DNA of 64,000 bases from Bradyrhizobium sp. PSBB068 (GTDB lineage: Bacteria > Pseudomonadota > Alphaproteobacteria > Rhizobiales > Xanthobacteraceae): the NCBI GenBank assembly GCA_016839165.1, contig CP069300.1:248001-312000 (forward strand), given 5' to 3'. The notes under the pieces were generated by a model. The model was given only the letters and a program-made list of their open reading frames with translations. It searched no databases and was not told where the DNA came from. Numbering within the stretch: the stretch's first letter is position 1; each line of letters starts with the position of its first letter. The position numbers and the translations under genes were made by a program. Positions 51,889 to 61,400 of the stretch are shown here, in pieces.

Positions 51889-53727
51889 ATGGCAGGACCA
51901 GCGGTGCTGACGGTCGCCGACACGATCGCGAGGAGCTTTCTGCTCGCGGTGCAAACGCGCGGCGACAGGCCCGCGATCCGCGAGAAGAAGTTCGGCATCT
52001 GGCAGCCGACCAGCTGGCGCGAATGGCTTGAGATATCCAGGGACATCGCCTGCGCCCTGCATGCGACCGGCTTCCGCCCCGGCGACGTCGCCTCGATCAT
52101 CGCCAACGCGGTGCCGGAATGGGTCTATGCCGACATGGGCATCCTGTGCGCCGGGGGCGTCTCCTCCGGCATTTACCCGACCGATGCGGCGGCGCAGGTC
52201 GAATACCTTCTCAATGATTCCTGCACCCGGGTGATCTTCGTCGAAGACGAGGAGCAGCTCGACAAGGTGCTGACCTGCCGGTCGCGCTGTCCGACGCTGG
52301 ACAGGATCGTGGTGTTCGACATGGAGGGCCTCTCCGGCTTCTCCGATCCGATGGTGCTGTCGCTCGCCGAGTTCACGGCACTCGGCCGCAATCATGCGCA
52401 GGGCAATGATGCCCTGTGGGATGAAATGACCGGCAGCCGCACCGCGTCCGATCTCGCGATCCTGGTCTATACGTCGGGCACCACGGGCCCGCCCAAGGGC
52501 GCGATGCACTCCAACCGCAGCGTGACGCACCAGATGCGCCACGCCAACGATCTCTACCCTTCGACCGACAGCGAGGAACGGCTGGTGTTCCTGCCGCTCT
52601 GCCATGTCGCCGAGCGGGTCGGCGGCTACTACATCTCGCTCGCGCTCGGCTCGGTGATGAATTTTGCCGAAAGCCCGGAGACGGTGCCGGATAATCTGCG
52701 CGAGGTGCAGCCGACCGCGTTCCTCGCGGTGCCGCGGATCTGGGAGAAGTTCTATTCGGGCATCACCATCGCGCTGAAGGACGCGACCCCGTTCCAGAAC
52801 TGGATGTACGCCCGCGCGCTCGCGATCGGAAACCGGATGACCGAATGCCGGCTGGAGGGCGAGACGCCGCCGCTGTCGCTGCGGCTCGCCAACCGTGCCG
52901 CCTATTGGCTCGTGTTCCGCAACATCCGCCGCATGCTCGGGCTCGACCGTTGCCGGATCGCATTGACCGGCGCGGCGCCGATCTCGCCGGATCTGATCCG
53001 CTGGTATCTCGCGCTCGGCATCGACATGCGCGAGGTCTATGGCCAGACCGAGAATTGCGGCGTGGCGACCATGATGCCGGCGGACCGCATCAAGCTCGGC
53101 TCGGTCGGCAAGGCCGCGCCCTGGGGCGAGGTGATGATCTGCCCGAGGGGCGAGATCCTGATCAAGGGCGACTACCTGTTCATGGGCTATCTCAACCAGC
53201 CGGAGAAGACCGCCGAGACGATCGACGCGAAGGGCTGGCTGCACACCGGCGATGTCGGCACGATCGACAATGAAGGCTTTGTGAAGATCACCGACCGGAT
53301 GAAGGACATCATCATCACGTCAGGCGGCAAGAACATCACGCCGTCCGAGATCGAGAACCAGCTCAAATTCTCGCCCTACGTCTCGGACGCGGTCGTGATC
53401 GGCGACAAGCGGCCATACCTGACCTGCCTGATCATGATCGATCAGGAGAATGTCGAGAAATACGCCCAGGACCAGGACATCCCGTTTACCAACTACGCGA
53501 GCCTGTGCCGTGCCCGCGAGATCCAGGACCTGATCCACCGCGAGGTCGAGGCGGTCAACGCGAAGTTCGCGCGGGTCGAGACCATCAAGAAATTCTACCT
53601 GATCGAACGTCAGCTCACCCCAGAGGACGAGGAGCTGACGCCGACCATGAAGCTGAAGCGCAGCTTCGTGAACAAGCGCTACGCGGCCGAGATCGACGCC
53701 ATGTATGGCGAACGCGCAGTCGCGTAG
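51889..53727 (+). CDS. AMP-dependent acyl-CoA synthetase/ligase (long-chain FadD/FACL-like)
   Basis: A 612-aa adenylate-forming enzyme. The P-loop is VYTSGTTGPPKGAMHSN, the A5 motif YGQTENCGV, A7 GWLHTGDVGTIDNEGF and A8 ITDRMKDIIITSGGKNITPSEIE; the A10 lysine region is near TPTMKLKRSFV. GGAGGGAG precedes the ATG at 51889; an in-frame GTG at 51859 is less likely. Its place between the transport genes and the binding protein suggests that the imported carboxylate, fatty or aromatic, is turned into its CoA thioester on entry. Confidence 0.92.
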   Translation: MAGPAVLTVADTIARSFLLAVQTRGDRPAIREKKFGIWQPTSWREWLEISRDIACALHATGFRPGDVASIIANAVPEWVYADMGILCAGGVSSGIYPTDAAAQVEYLLNDSCTRVIFVEDEEQLDKVLTCRSRCPTLDRIVVFDMEGLSGFSDPMVLSLAEFTALGRNHAQGNDALWDEMTGSRTASDLAILVYTSGTTGPPKGAMHSNRSVTHQMRHANDLYPSTDSEERLVFLPLCHVAERVGGYYISLALGSVMNFAESPETVPDNLREVQPTAFLAVPRIWEKFYSGITIALKDATPFQNWMYARALAIGNRMTECRLEGETPPLSLRLANRAAYWLVFRNIRRMLGLDRCRIALTGAAPISPDLIRWYLALGIDMREVYGQTENCGVATMMPADRIKLGSVGKAAPWGEVMICPRGEILIKGDYLFMGYLNQPEKTAETIDAKGWLHTGDVGTIDNEGFVKITDRMKDIIITSGGKNITPSEIENQLKFSPYVSDAVVIGDKRPYLTCLIMIDQENVEKYAQDQDIPFTNYASLCRAREIQDLIHREVEAVNAKFARVETIKKFYLIERQLTPEDEELTPTMKLKRSFVNKRYAAEIDAMYGERAVA

Positions 53728-53808
53728 CAGGCGATAAGACGTTTGGCGAAGGAGCGAGAAGGCCCGACCCTTCGCTCACCATGGGCCGTTGTGAAGGAGG
53801 AGACTGCA

Positions 53809-55008
53809 ATGTCGAAATCGCTGAAGGCGCTGGGCTTTGCGGTCAGCGCGCTGGCGCTGACCTGTCTGCCGGCCGCAGCCCAGACCAAGGTCACCAATGA
53901 AGGCATCTCGCCGGCCGAGATCGTGATCGGAACGCATCAGGACCTGTCCGGCCCGATCAAGGTCTGGGGTGTTCCGGTGTCCAACGGCATGAAGATGGCG
54001 GTTGAGGAGATCAACGCCAGCGGCGGCATCAACGGCCGCAAGATCAGGATGATTCTGGAGGACAATGGCTACGACCCGAAGAAGGGCGTGCTGGCCTCGC
54101 AGAAGATGGTCGAGCGCGACAAGATCTTTGCGATGATCGGCTCGATGGGTTCGGCGCCGACGCTGGCCGCGCAGGACATCCTGTTCGATGCCGGCGTGCT
54201 GCAGCTGTTCCCGCTGACAGCCGCCGAATTCACCTTCAAATTCGATCCGAGCAAGCCGCAGGAACGGCTGAAGTTCAACAACCTGCTGCCCTATGTCGAA
54301 AGCACGCGCGCCGCGCTCAAATACATGATGGACTGGAAGAACTTCAAGAAGCCCTGCATCCTGCATCAGGACGACGAGTACGGTAAGAACGTGCTCGACG
54401 GCTTCAATCAGCAGCTCGCTGCGATGAAGGTGCAGCCGGCTTCGACCACAAGCTACAAGCGCGGCGCCTCCGACTTCTCGGCGCAGGTTGCCAAGATGAA
54501 GGCCGACGGCTGCGATCTCGTCGTGCTCGGCACCGTGATCCGCGAGACCATCGGCGCGATGAACGAGGCCAGGAAACTCGGCTGGGACGTGACCTTCCTC
54601 GGCGCTACGCCGACCAACGTGCTCGAAGTGCCCGCGCTCGGCAAGGAAGCCGTCGAGGGCCTCTATGCGGCCTCGGGCTTCGAAATTCCCTACGAGGACA
54701 CCGCCAAGGGCAAGGTGAAGGACTGGCTCGTCAACTACAAGAAGATGTTCAACACCGACGCCAACACCCAGGCGATCATCGGCTACAACGCGGTGATGAC
54801 GTTCGCGTTCTACGCCCAGAAGGCGGGCAAGGATCTCACCGGCCAGAAGATGCTGGATGCGCTGGAGTCAGGCGACAAGTTCCTCGACATTTTCAGTTCG
54901 CCGCCGACCAAGTTCTCCAAGACGGATCATCTCGCCAACACCATCACCCAGGTGCAGCAGGTCAAGGGCGGCCGCTGGGTTCTGGTGAAGGATAACCTGA
55001 TGTTCTAG
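53809..55008 (+). CDS. Branched-chain-type ABC transporter substrate-binding protein (LivK-like)
   Basis: A 399-aa periplasmic protein of the Peripla_BP_6 type with signal peptide ending near LTCLPAAA. Family stretches: VIGTHQDLSGPIKVWGVP, AVEEINASGGINGRKIRMI, GYDPKKGVLASQKMVERD and SYKRGASDFSAQVAKMKADG. AAGGAGGAG precedes the ATG at 53809. Relatives of this size and start bind aromatic or fatty acids as well as amino acids. Last gene of the operon. Confidence 0.93.
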   Translation: MSKSLKALGFAVSALALTCLPAAAQTKVTNEGISPAEIVIGTHQDLSGPIKVWGVPVSNGMKMAVEEINASGGINGRKIRMILEDNGYDPKKGVLASQKMVERDKIFAMIGSMGSAPTLAAQDILFDAGVLQLFPLTAAEFTFKFDPSKPQERLKFNNLLPYVESTRAALKYMMDWKNFKKPCILHQDDEYGKNVLDGFNQQLAAMKVQPASTTSYKRGASDFSAQVAKMKADGCDLVVLGTVIRETIGAMNEARKLGWDVTFLGATPTNVLEVPALGKEAVEGLYAASGFEIPYEDTAKGKVKDWLVNYKKMFNTDANTQAIIGYNAVMTFAFYAQKAGKDLTGQKMLDALESGDKFLDIFSSPPTKFSKTDHLANTITQVQQVKGGRWVLVKDNLMF

Positions 55009-55014
55009 TCCAGA

Positions 55015-55059
55015 GCATGATCCGGAAAAGCTGACACTGGATTCCCGAGAGGATCATGG
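55015..55059. repeat. Half copy of the composite palindromic repeat
   Basis: GCATGATCCGGAAAAGCTGA..GGATCATGGC, a degenerate first palindrome without the second part; 7 bp after the LivK-like stop. Confidence 0.65.
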
Positions 55060-55067
55060 CGTTGTGG

Positions 55068-55098
55068 GAAGAGGCCGCTCAAGCGAAGCGGCCTCTTC
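55068..55098. terminator. Bidirectional terminator hairpin
   Basis: Perfect 12-bp stem GAAGAGGCCGCT..AGCGGCCTCTTC with a 7-nt loop, between the LivK-like gene (plus) and the peptide remnant (minus), downstream of both. GC-rich; no clear T run. Confidence 0.75.
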
Positions 55099-55114
55099 GT
55101 CGGATGGGATCGAG

Positions 55115-55297
55115 CTAGCAACCATCCGAACTGAGGAGGACAACTCCGCCGGCCTCGGCGAAGCCCTGCATCAGACCCGGGGCGAAAGCCTTGTAGGCGG
55201 GAGTATCCATGTTCCTCATGCCGCCACTGACGGCCTCGAACTGCTCAGCGGTCAACGCGAGGCGAGGATCTGACTAGGACGTGGTATTCGAACGCAT
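55115..55297 (-). pseudogene. Double-glycine leader peptide gene interrupted by TAG at codon 8
   Basis: AGGAGAACAAC stands before ATG at 55297. The frame reads MRSNTTS, then TAG (55274-55276), then SDPRLALTAEQFEAVSGG and a further 34 residues (MRNMDTPAYKAFAPGLMQGF, AEAGGVVLLSSDGC) to a TAG at 55115. LTAEQFEAVSGG is a typical leader with GG cleavage site for export through a peptidase-containing ABC transporter, as in class II bacteriocins and microcins. No good start lies after the amber (only TTG at LTAEQ). A hairpin terminator follows. Confidence 0.6.
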
Positions 55298-55375
55298 GTT
55301 GTTCTCCTGAGATCGTGGGATGATGGAGGCAGGCGACCGGCCGTCAGCAGCCCTGTCCGCCTACGACCCAGACGG

Positions 55376-56983
55376 TTGCGCTGGGAGCGGTGCTTGCAAA
55401 GCCTCTCAGGAACGCCCTGCACGGCCGCGCTTGCGGCGAGGCGCGTGGCCGCGCGTGCGCTCCATCACAAAACTGCGCTCTCCATCGCCGGCCTGCAGGT
55501 CGTGCAGGGGATGGCGATGCTGCGGCTCGAGGGCCTCGCGGAATACAGGCTTCAGGCGGCGCTGATCGATCGGCTGCTCAGGTTGCCGGCCTCCCTGTTT
55601 CGCGATTACACGGCAGGCGATCTGGTGGATCGATCGATGGGCATCGACGCCGTCCGCAAGACGTTGACCGTCCATAATCTCCGCGGCCTCACGGCGCTTC
55701 TGTTCTGCCTCTTCAGCATCGCCCTGATGTTGTATTACGACGTCAAGCTGGGGAGCATCGCCGTTCTGCTGGTGGCGGTGCGTGCGGCCGCGATCATGGC
55801 CGCCGGCGGGCTGCGTATCTATTACGAAGCCCGCTACCTCGATCTGCAGGGAAAGATCGGCGGCTTCGTTCTCCAGTTGATCACCGGCGTTGGCAAGCTG
55901 CGTGTGGCCCGGGCGACCGGACGCGCGCTCGCCCTGTGGTCGGAACGCTTCTCGGTCCAGAAGCGCTATTTCACCGCGTCGCAGAAGGTCTCGAATGCGC
56001 TCAGCGCGTTCGAGAGTTCCTATCCGACACTTGCGACGCTCGTCATCTTCGCGATTGCCTTCCATGACAACAGCGAGATCCTGCGCGATCTCGGCGCTTT
56101 CCTCGGCTTCCTGGCGGCTTTCGGCCAGACCTTGGCATCGGTCGGCAACTGGGCGTCGAGCATCAGTGAAGCGCTGGTTGCCGTCCCGCAGCTGGCGCGG
56201 TTGAAGCCATTGATGTCAACTGCCGCCGAGATCGGCGAAGAGCGCAGGCCACCCGGAGCGCTGTCCGGTGAGATCGAGCTTTCCGGCGTCGGCTTCCGAT
56301 ATGCGCAAGGTGGTCCGCCGGTGCTCGACGATGTCACGTTGAAGATTCAGCGCGGAGAATATGTCGCCATCGTCGGCCCGTCGGGCAGCGGAAAATCGTC
56401 GCTGCTGCGATTGCTGCTCGGCTTCGAGCAGCCGGAGACGGGCTCCGTCTTCTATGACGGCAAGGCGCTCAACACGCTGGACATCAGTGCGGTGCGCCGA
56501 CAACTCGGCGTGGTGCTTCAGGACACCAAATTGGCGACGGGCAGCCTCTACGAGAACATCTGCGGCGGCATCGATCTGTCGCAGGACAAGGCCTGGGAGG
56601 CAGCGAGGCAGGCCGGTCTCGACACCGACATCCAGCAGATGCCGATGGGTATGCATACGCTGGTTTCCGAAGGCTTCAACACGCTCTCCGGCGGCCAGCG
56701 GCAGCGGGTCATGATCGCCCGGGCGCTTGCGCGGGCGCCTCGGATCCTGCTCTTTGACGAGGCGACCAGCGCGCTCGACAATCGGACACAGGCGATCGTC
56801 GCAGCTTCGCTGGAGCGGCTTCCTATCACGCGCCTCGTCATCGCACATCGATTGAGTACCGTACGCCAGGCCGACCGCATCATCATGCTGTCGGGCGGCA
56901 AGGTGGTCCAGGTGGGAAGTTACGCCGAACTTGTCGCGCGCCCTGGCCCGTTCGCGGACTTCGCGGCGCGCCAGCTGCTCTAA
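55376..56983 (+). pseudogene. NHLM-type ABC exporter, 5'-truncated
   Basis: The open frame gives up to 535 aa, but sequence like the NHLM peptide-export ATPases begins only at about ALSIAGLQVVQGMAMLRLEG (near 55480) and continues with RLPASLFRDYTAGDLVDRSMG. Full-length members have several hundred more N-terminal residues including the first TM helices. The ATPase part is intact: GPSGSGKSS (about residue 335), LSGGQRQRV, ILLFDEATSALD, IAHRLSTV. The only start is a TTG at 55376 with no ribosome site. Probably a relic, next to a broken double-glycine peptide gene. Confidence 0.6.
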
Positions 56984-57084
56984 AGCATGATCCGGAAAAG
57001 TGCGAAGCGGTTTTCCGAAAAGATCATGCTCAAACAAAGGTCTGAAGCGCGATGATGATTCAACCAAATCTCATCGCGCTTTAG
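56981..57084. repeat. Composite palindromic repeat (GCATGATCCGGAAAA family), copy 3
   Basis: First palindrome AGCATGATCCGGAAAAG..TTTTCCGAAAAGATCATGCT, second GAAGCGCGATGA..TCATCGCGCTTTA. The repeat starts within the stop codon of the ABC gene. Confidence 0.85.
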
Positions 57085-57134
57085 GTCCGGCTCAGCATTC
57101 CGATGTCGCCGCCGGCGGCAGGCGTCGCCTCAGT

Positions 57135-57881
57135 TCACCGCGCTTGAGGCCGCCACGCGGTCTCGGCGACGAGCCGCGCATCGCCATACCGGTTGACGCC
57201 GTTCTGGTCGATCACAAAGGTCGGCCGGAAGCTCCTGATATCGGTGTCCTCGATCATCGCCATGCGGCGGTTGTCGAGCATCAGCCAGTGGCCGTCGAGC
57301 CGCGCCGCGACTACGGCGTGGTCCTCGCCGCCGAGCAGGTCATGCATGACCACGATGCGCAAATCGTCCGGCGCGACGCCGGCCTTGGCGAGCGCGACGA
57401 ACTTCGCGATCGCATAGTCTTCGCAATCGCCGCTGCCGCGGGCGAATGTGGCGAGCGGCGTGGACCAGACGTCTGGCTCGCCGTAGGTCGCAAGATCGCT
57501 GCCCGGGCGGATCGCCAGATTGATCGCGCGGTTGATCTCACCGAACCGGGCGCGGCCATCGCGTGCCCGGCCGGCATCGACGATCGCCAGGAACCGCAGC
57601 GCCTCAGGCGATGCGCAGCCCGCGCGGTCGCTTTCGCAGGCTGCAAGCTGCGCCAATTCGTCGGCCAGCTGGCGCTGCACCCCGCGCCATTTGTCATGCA
57701 GGCCGCCGCCGGCAAGCAGGTTGGTCGCCAGGCCGAACGGTTCGGTTGATTGTCTGAGCAGGGTCGCCGGGCCGGGCGACAGGAGCGAGGCGGCATTGAG
57801 CTCGACAATTGGCGCGGCCAGAACCAGGCCGAAGCCTAACACGACGGAGCGCAGCGCAAACGAGCGAAGCGAGAATCCCAT
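57135..57881 (-). CDS. Transglutaminase-like cysteine protease (BTLCP/LapG-type)
   Basis: A 248-aa exported protein with N-terminal signal (VVLGFGLVLAAPIVELNAAS). The catalytic triad of the family is C153 in GSGDCEDYAIAKF, H188 in GGEDHAVVAARL and D203 in HWLMLDNRR. LapG, the best-known relative, cuts N-terminal ends of large adhesins in the periplasm under c-di-GMP control. A large repeat protein is encoded divergently about 600 bp away. I see no lapD gene in the window. GGTGTCA before the ATG is a weak ribosome site. Confidence 0.85.
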   Translation of the reverse strand: MGFSLRSFALRSVVLGFGLVLAAPIVELNAASLLSPGPATLLRQSTEPFGLATNLLAGGGLHDKWRGVQRQLADELAQLAACESDRAGCASPEALRFLAIVDAGRARDGRARFGEINRAINLAIRPGSDLATYGEPDVWSTPLATFARGSGDCEDYAIAKFVALAKAGVAPDDLRIVVMHDLLGGEDHAVVAARLDGHWLMLDNRRMAMIEDTDIRSFRPTFVIDQNGVNRYGDARLVAETAWRPQAR

Positions 57882-58473
57882 GTGACACCCCCTGTCCGCT
57901 CATCGGCGGGTGGAGATTACACCGCGCACGCGACGGATCGTTTGATGCCGACAGCATCGCAAACGACCCTTCGAATCGACTTAAGAGGTGGGAAATCCGG
58001 GCAGGAGGCTGAAGGGCGCGTGGCCCGGGTCCCGAAAACTTTACCGGTTTGTGAAACGAACCCGCGAACCTTTTTCCACCGCGAAACGCCTCATCCTTGC
58101 CTACTGGTTAACCCGGCCAATCCGCGCATGGGATAGCTGCGATTTGTAAGCCAAGTCACAGCTTTAGCCGGAAAAATCGGGTCAAATGCCCTCTCGGGGC
58201 TGCGGGGAAATAAAGGCAAGTACAGAAATGCCAGTCAATACCACGAATACGTGGCTCACTACCCATCTTGGCTCAAATCCCATCTCATGGTACCGTCAGG
58301 CGAGTTCGGAATACACGACTCATGTGAGAGTGAGCCAAGTCACATCCGCTCAAACCGCGCGACCGGAGCACCTTGCGAAAGCAAAGGATGGTTTCGCCAA
58401 GCTTTATCCGATGATATGCAGGCGTAATCATTCGGATATTTTACCAATATTAACCCTCGTGCGGTGATCCGCA
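57882..58473. other. Long intergenic region upstream of the VCBS protein
   Basis: About 590 bp, lower in GC than its surroundings. It contains a 12-bp direct repeat AGCCAAGTCACA (58149-58160 and 58333-58344) and an open frame 58186-58467 whose product (from MPVNTTNTWLTTHLG) I do not recognise and do not call a gene. It probably holds the promoter of the 1384-aa protein. Confidence 0.45.
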
Positions 58474-61400
58474 GTGAACTTTGTCGAGAAATTCGACGGC
58501 CATTTGCCGAGCGCGGACGCTTACGCCCGCGGATCGGCATACGTCGAAAGCGTTACCTCGAATGCTCCGCCTGGCGCGATCACGGTCGACGACGGGCAAT
58601 TGCTGTTCACCGGCGACTTCAAGCGAACCGGGCTCGATCTCGTCATCTCGAAGGACGATCGGGAACTCGTCCTGCACGACTATTTCAAGGGCGAGAAGCG
58701 CGCGGCGCTGGCCTCGCCTGAAGGCGCGCACCTCACCGGCAACCTCGTCAACGCACTCACCGGTTACACCCAATATGCCCAGGCCGGCGGCGCGGCGGAG
58801 CCGGCCAAGGTCATCGGCCATGTCACCAAGCTCACGGGCGGCGCCACCGCCATCCGCAACGGCGTCGCTGTTGTCCTGAACCAGGGTGACAACGTCAACA
58901 AGGGCGATGTGGTGCAGTCGGGCAGCGACTCGACGCTCGGCATCACCTTCATCGACGGCACCGTGTTCGGTCTCGGACCGAACGCCAAGATGGTGCTGAA
59001 CGAGATGATCTACGACCCGAACGGGTCGAGCAATTCGTCGCTGATGAGCCTCGTCTCGGGCACCATCTCGTTCGTCGCCGGCGCCACCGCCAAGCATGGC
59101 GACATGAAGGTCGATACGCCGGTCGCGACCATGGGCATCCGCGGCACCGCGGTGCTGGTCGAGATCGATTTCGACGTGCAGGGCTCGGGCGGCGTGCCGC
59201 CGGCCAAATTTCAGGTGCTGGTCGAGCCCGACGGCAGCACCGGCTCCTACATCCTGTTCGACAAGACGACGCTCAATCCGATCGCAACCGTCGATCAGGC
59301 CGGCACCCAGACCATCGTCAACGGCCAGGGCAGCGTCAGCTTCGTCTCGTCGGCGCAGCTGTCGACCGATGCGCAGAAGCTGATCTCGGACGTCTTCGCG
59401 CTGAAGTTTACCGACAACAACAATCCCAACACCAAGCTTACGACGAACTTCACCGACAGCATCGTCCCGGTCACGACAATCCTCAAGCTCGCGACCGGCG
59501 ATGTGATCCTGCCGACAAGCTTGCTGCTGGCCCTGACCGGCAATGCCGGGCCAGAGGCCGCTTCCGCGAAGCCCGACCACGCTCCCGGTGCGCCGCATGT
59601 CGTGACCCAGAATGCTTCGTTCACCGAACAGGCCGGGCTGACCCATAGCGCGCTGCCCGACACGGTGACCGGCCAGATCACCTGGACGGACGTCAATCTC
59701 GGCGACAGGCCCAGTGCGGCGGTCAGCTTCAGCACGTTCAGCTACCACGACGCCGGCGGCAAGGACGTGACCTCGCAGCTGACGGCGGCGGAACTGGCGG
59801 CCATCAAGGCGGTCGAGATCCCGTTGCTGCTGCAGAGCGATCCGAACAACACCAATGTCGGCTCGGCGACCTGGACCTACAGCCTTGCCGACGGCGCCTT
59901 CGACTTCCTGGCCGCCGGCGAGACCTTGACGCTGACCTATCTGGTGCGCGTCGATAACAACTATGCGCCGAGCAACGAGACCGCGTTCAAGACCATCACC
60001 ATCACGATCACCGGTACCAACGACACGCCGGTGGTGACATCTGCGCCGCAGGTCGCTTCGATCACCGAGCTGCCATGGACGACGAATTCCGCCGCGCCGG
60101 ATACCGCGCACGGCGCGATCACGTTCACCGATGCGGATCTGACCGACACGCATACGGTCACCATCACCGGCGTCACCGAAGCCGGCGTCACCACGGGACT
60201 CGCCGACCACGCCACCGTGCTAAGCTGGCTGTCGCTGGGCGCGCTGACCGATTCGACCGATGGCGTGATGGGATCGCGCGCCTGGACGTTCTCGGCAACC
60301 GACAAGAGTTTCGATTATCTCGCCGCCGGCGAGACGCTGACTCTGGTCTACACGATCCAGATCGATGACCAGCATGGCGGCGTCGTCACGGTCCCCGTCA
60401 CGATCACGATCGTCGGCACCGACGACAAGCCGGTGATCACGTCGCCGACGCAGGCGGCAACCATCACCGAGGTGCCGGAGACGACCGGTTCGGTGAGCCA
60501 CGATACCGCGTCCGGCACGGTGACCTTCACCGACGTCGATCTCAGCGACACCCACAGCGTCACCGTCGCCGGTGTCACCGAAGCCGGCGTCACGTCAGGG
60601 CTCCCCGATCAGGCGACGGTGCTGAGCTGGATGTCGCTCGGCACGCTGAAGGATTCGACCGGCGGCGTGACCGGAACGGACGTCTGGACTTTCTCGGCCG
60701 CCGACAAGAGTTTCGACTATCTCGCGGCCGGCGAGAAGCTGACGCTGACTTACCTGATCCAGGTCGACGACCATCATGGCGGCGTCGTCACCCAGCCCGT
60801 CACCATCACCATCACGGGCACCAACGACGTTCCGACATTCACCACCGAGCCGCAGACCGCGACCATCGCCGAGCAGCCCGATACGACGGGTTCATCGAAG
60901 CCGGACGTGGCCCAGGGCGTGGTGGGATTTGCCGACGTCGATCTCAGCGACACCCACACCGTGTCCATCACCAGAGTGACCGAGCAGGGGACGACCACGG
61001 GCCTGCCTGAGAGCGAGCCAACGATCCTGAACTGGCTGTCGCTTGGGGCGCTGACGGATTCGACCGGCCATGTGACCGGATCGCAGGCCTGGACGTTCTC
61101 GGCCGCGGACAAGAGTTTCGACTATCTCGCCGCCGGCGAGACGTTGACGCTGACCTACACGATCCAGGTCGACGACCATCATGGTGGTGTGGTCAGCCAG
61201 CCGGTGACGATCACGATCACCGGCAGCAACGACGTGCCGACGGTCACGTCGGCGGCGCAGACGGCCAGCATCGCCGAGCAGCCCAACACCACGGGCTCAT
61301 CCAAGCCGGACAGCGCATCGGGCGTGGTGACCTTCACCGATGTGGACCTCAGCGACACCCACACGATGACCATCACCGGCGTCGCCGAAGCCGGGGCGAC

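Noticed and set aside
58186..58467. 93-codon frame before the giant protein
   Set aside because: No family, no convincing ribosome site, and the sequence is low in GC; treated as leader or intergenic DNA.
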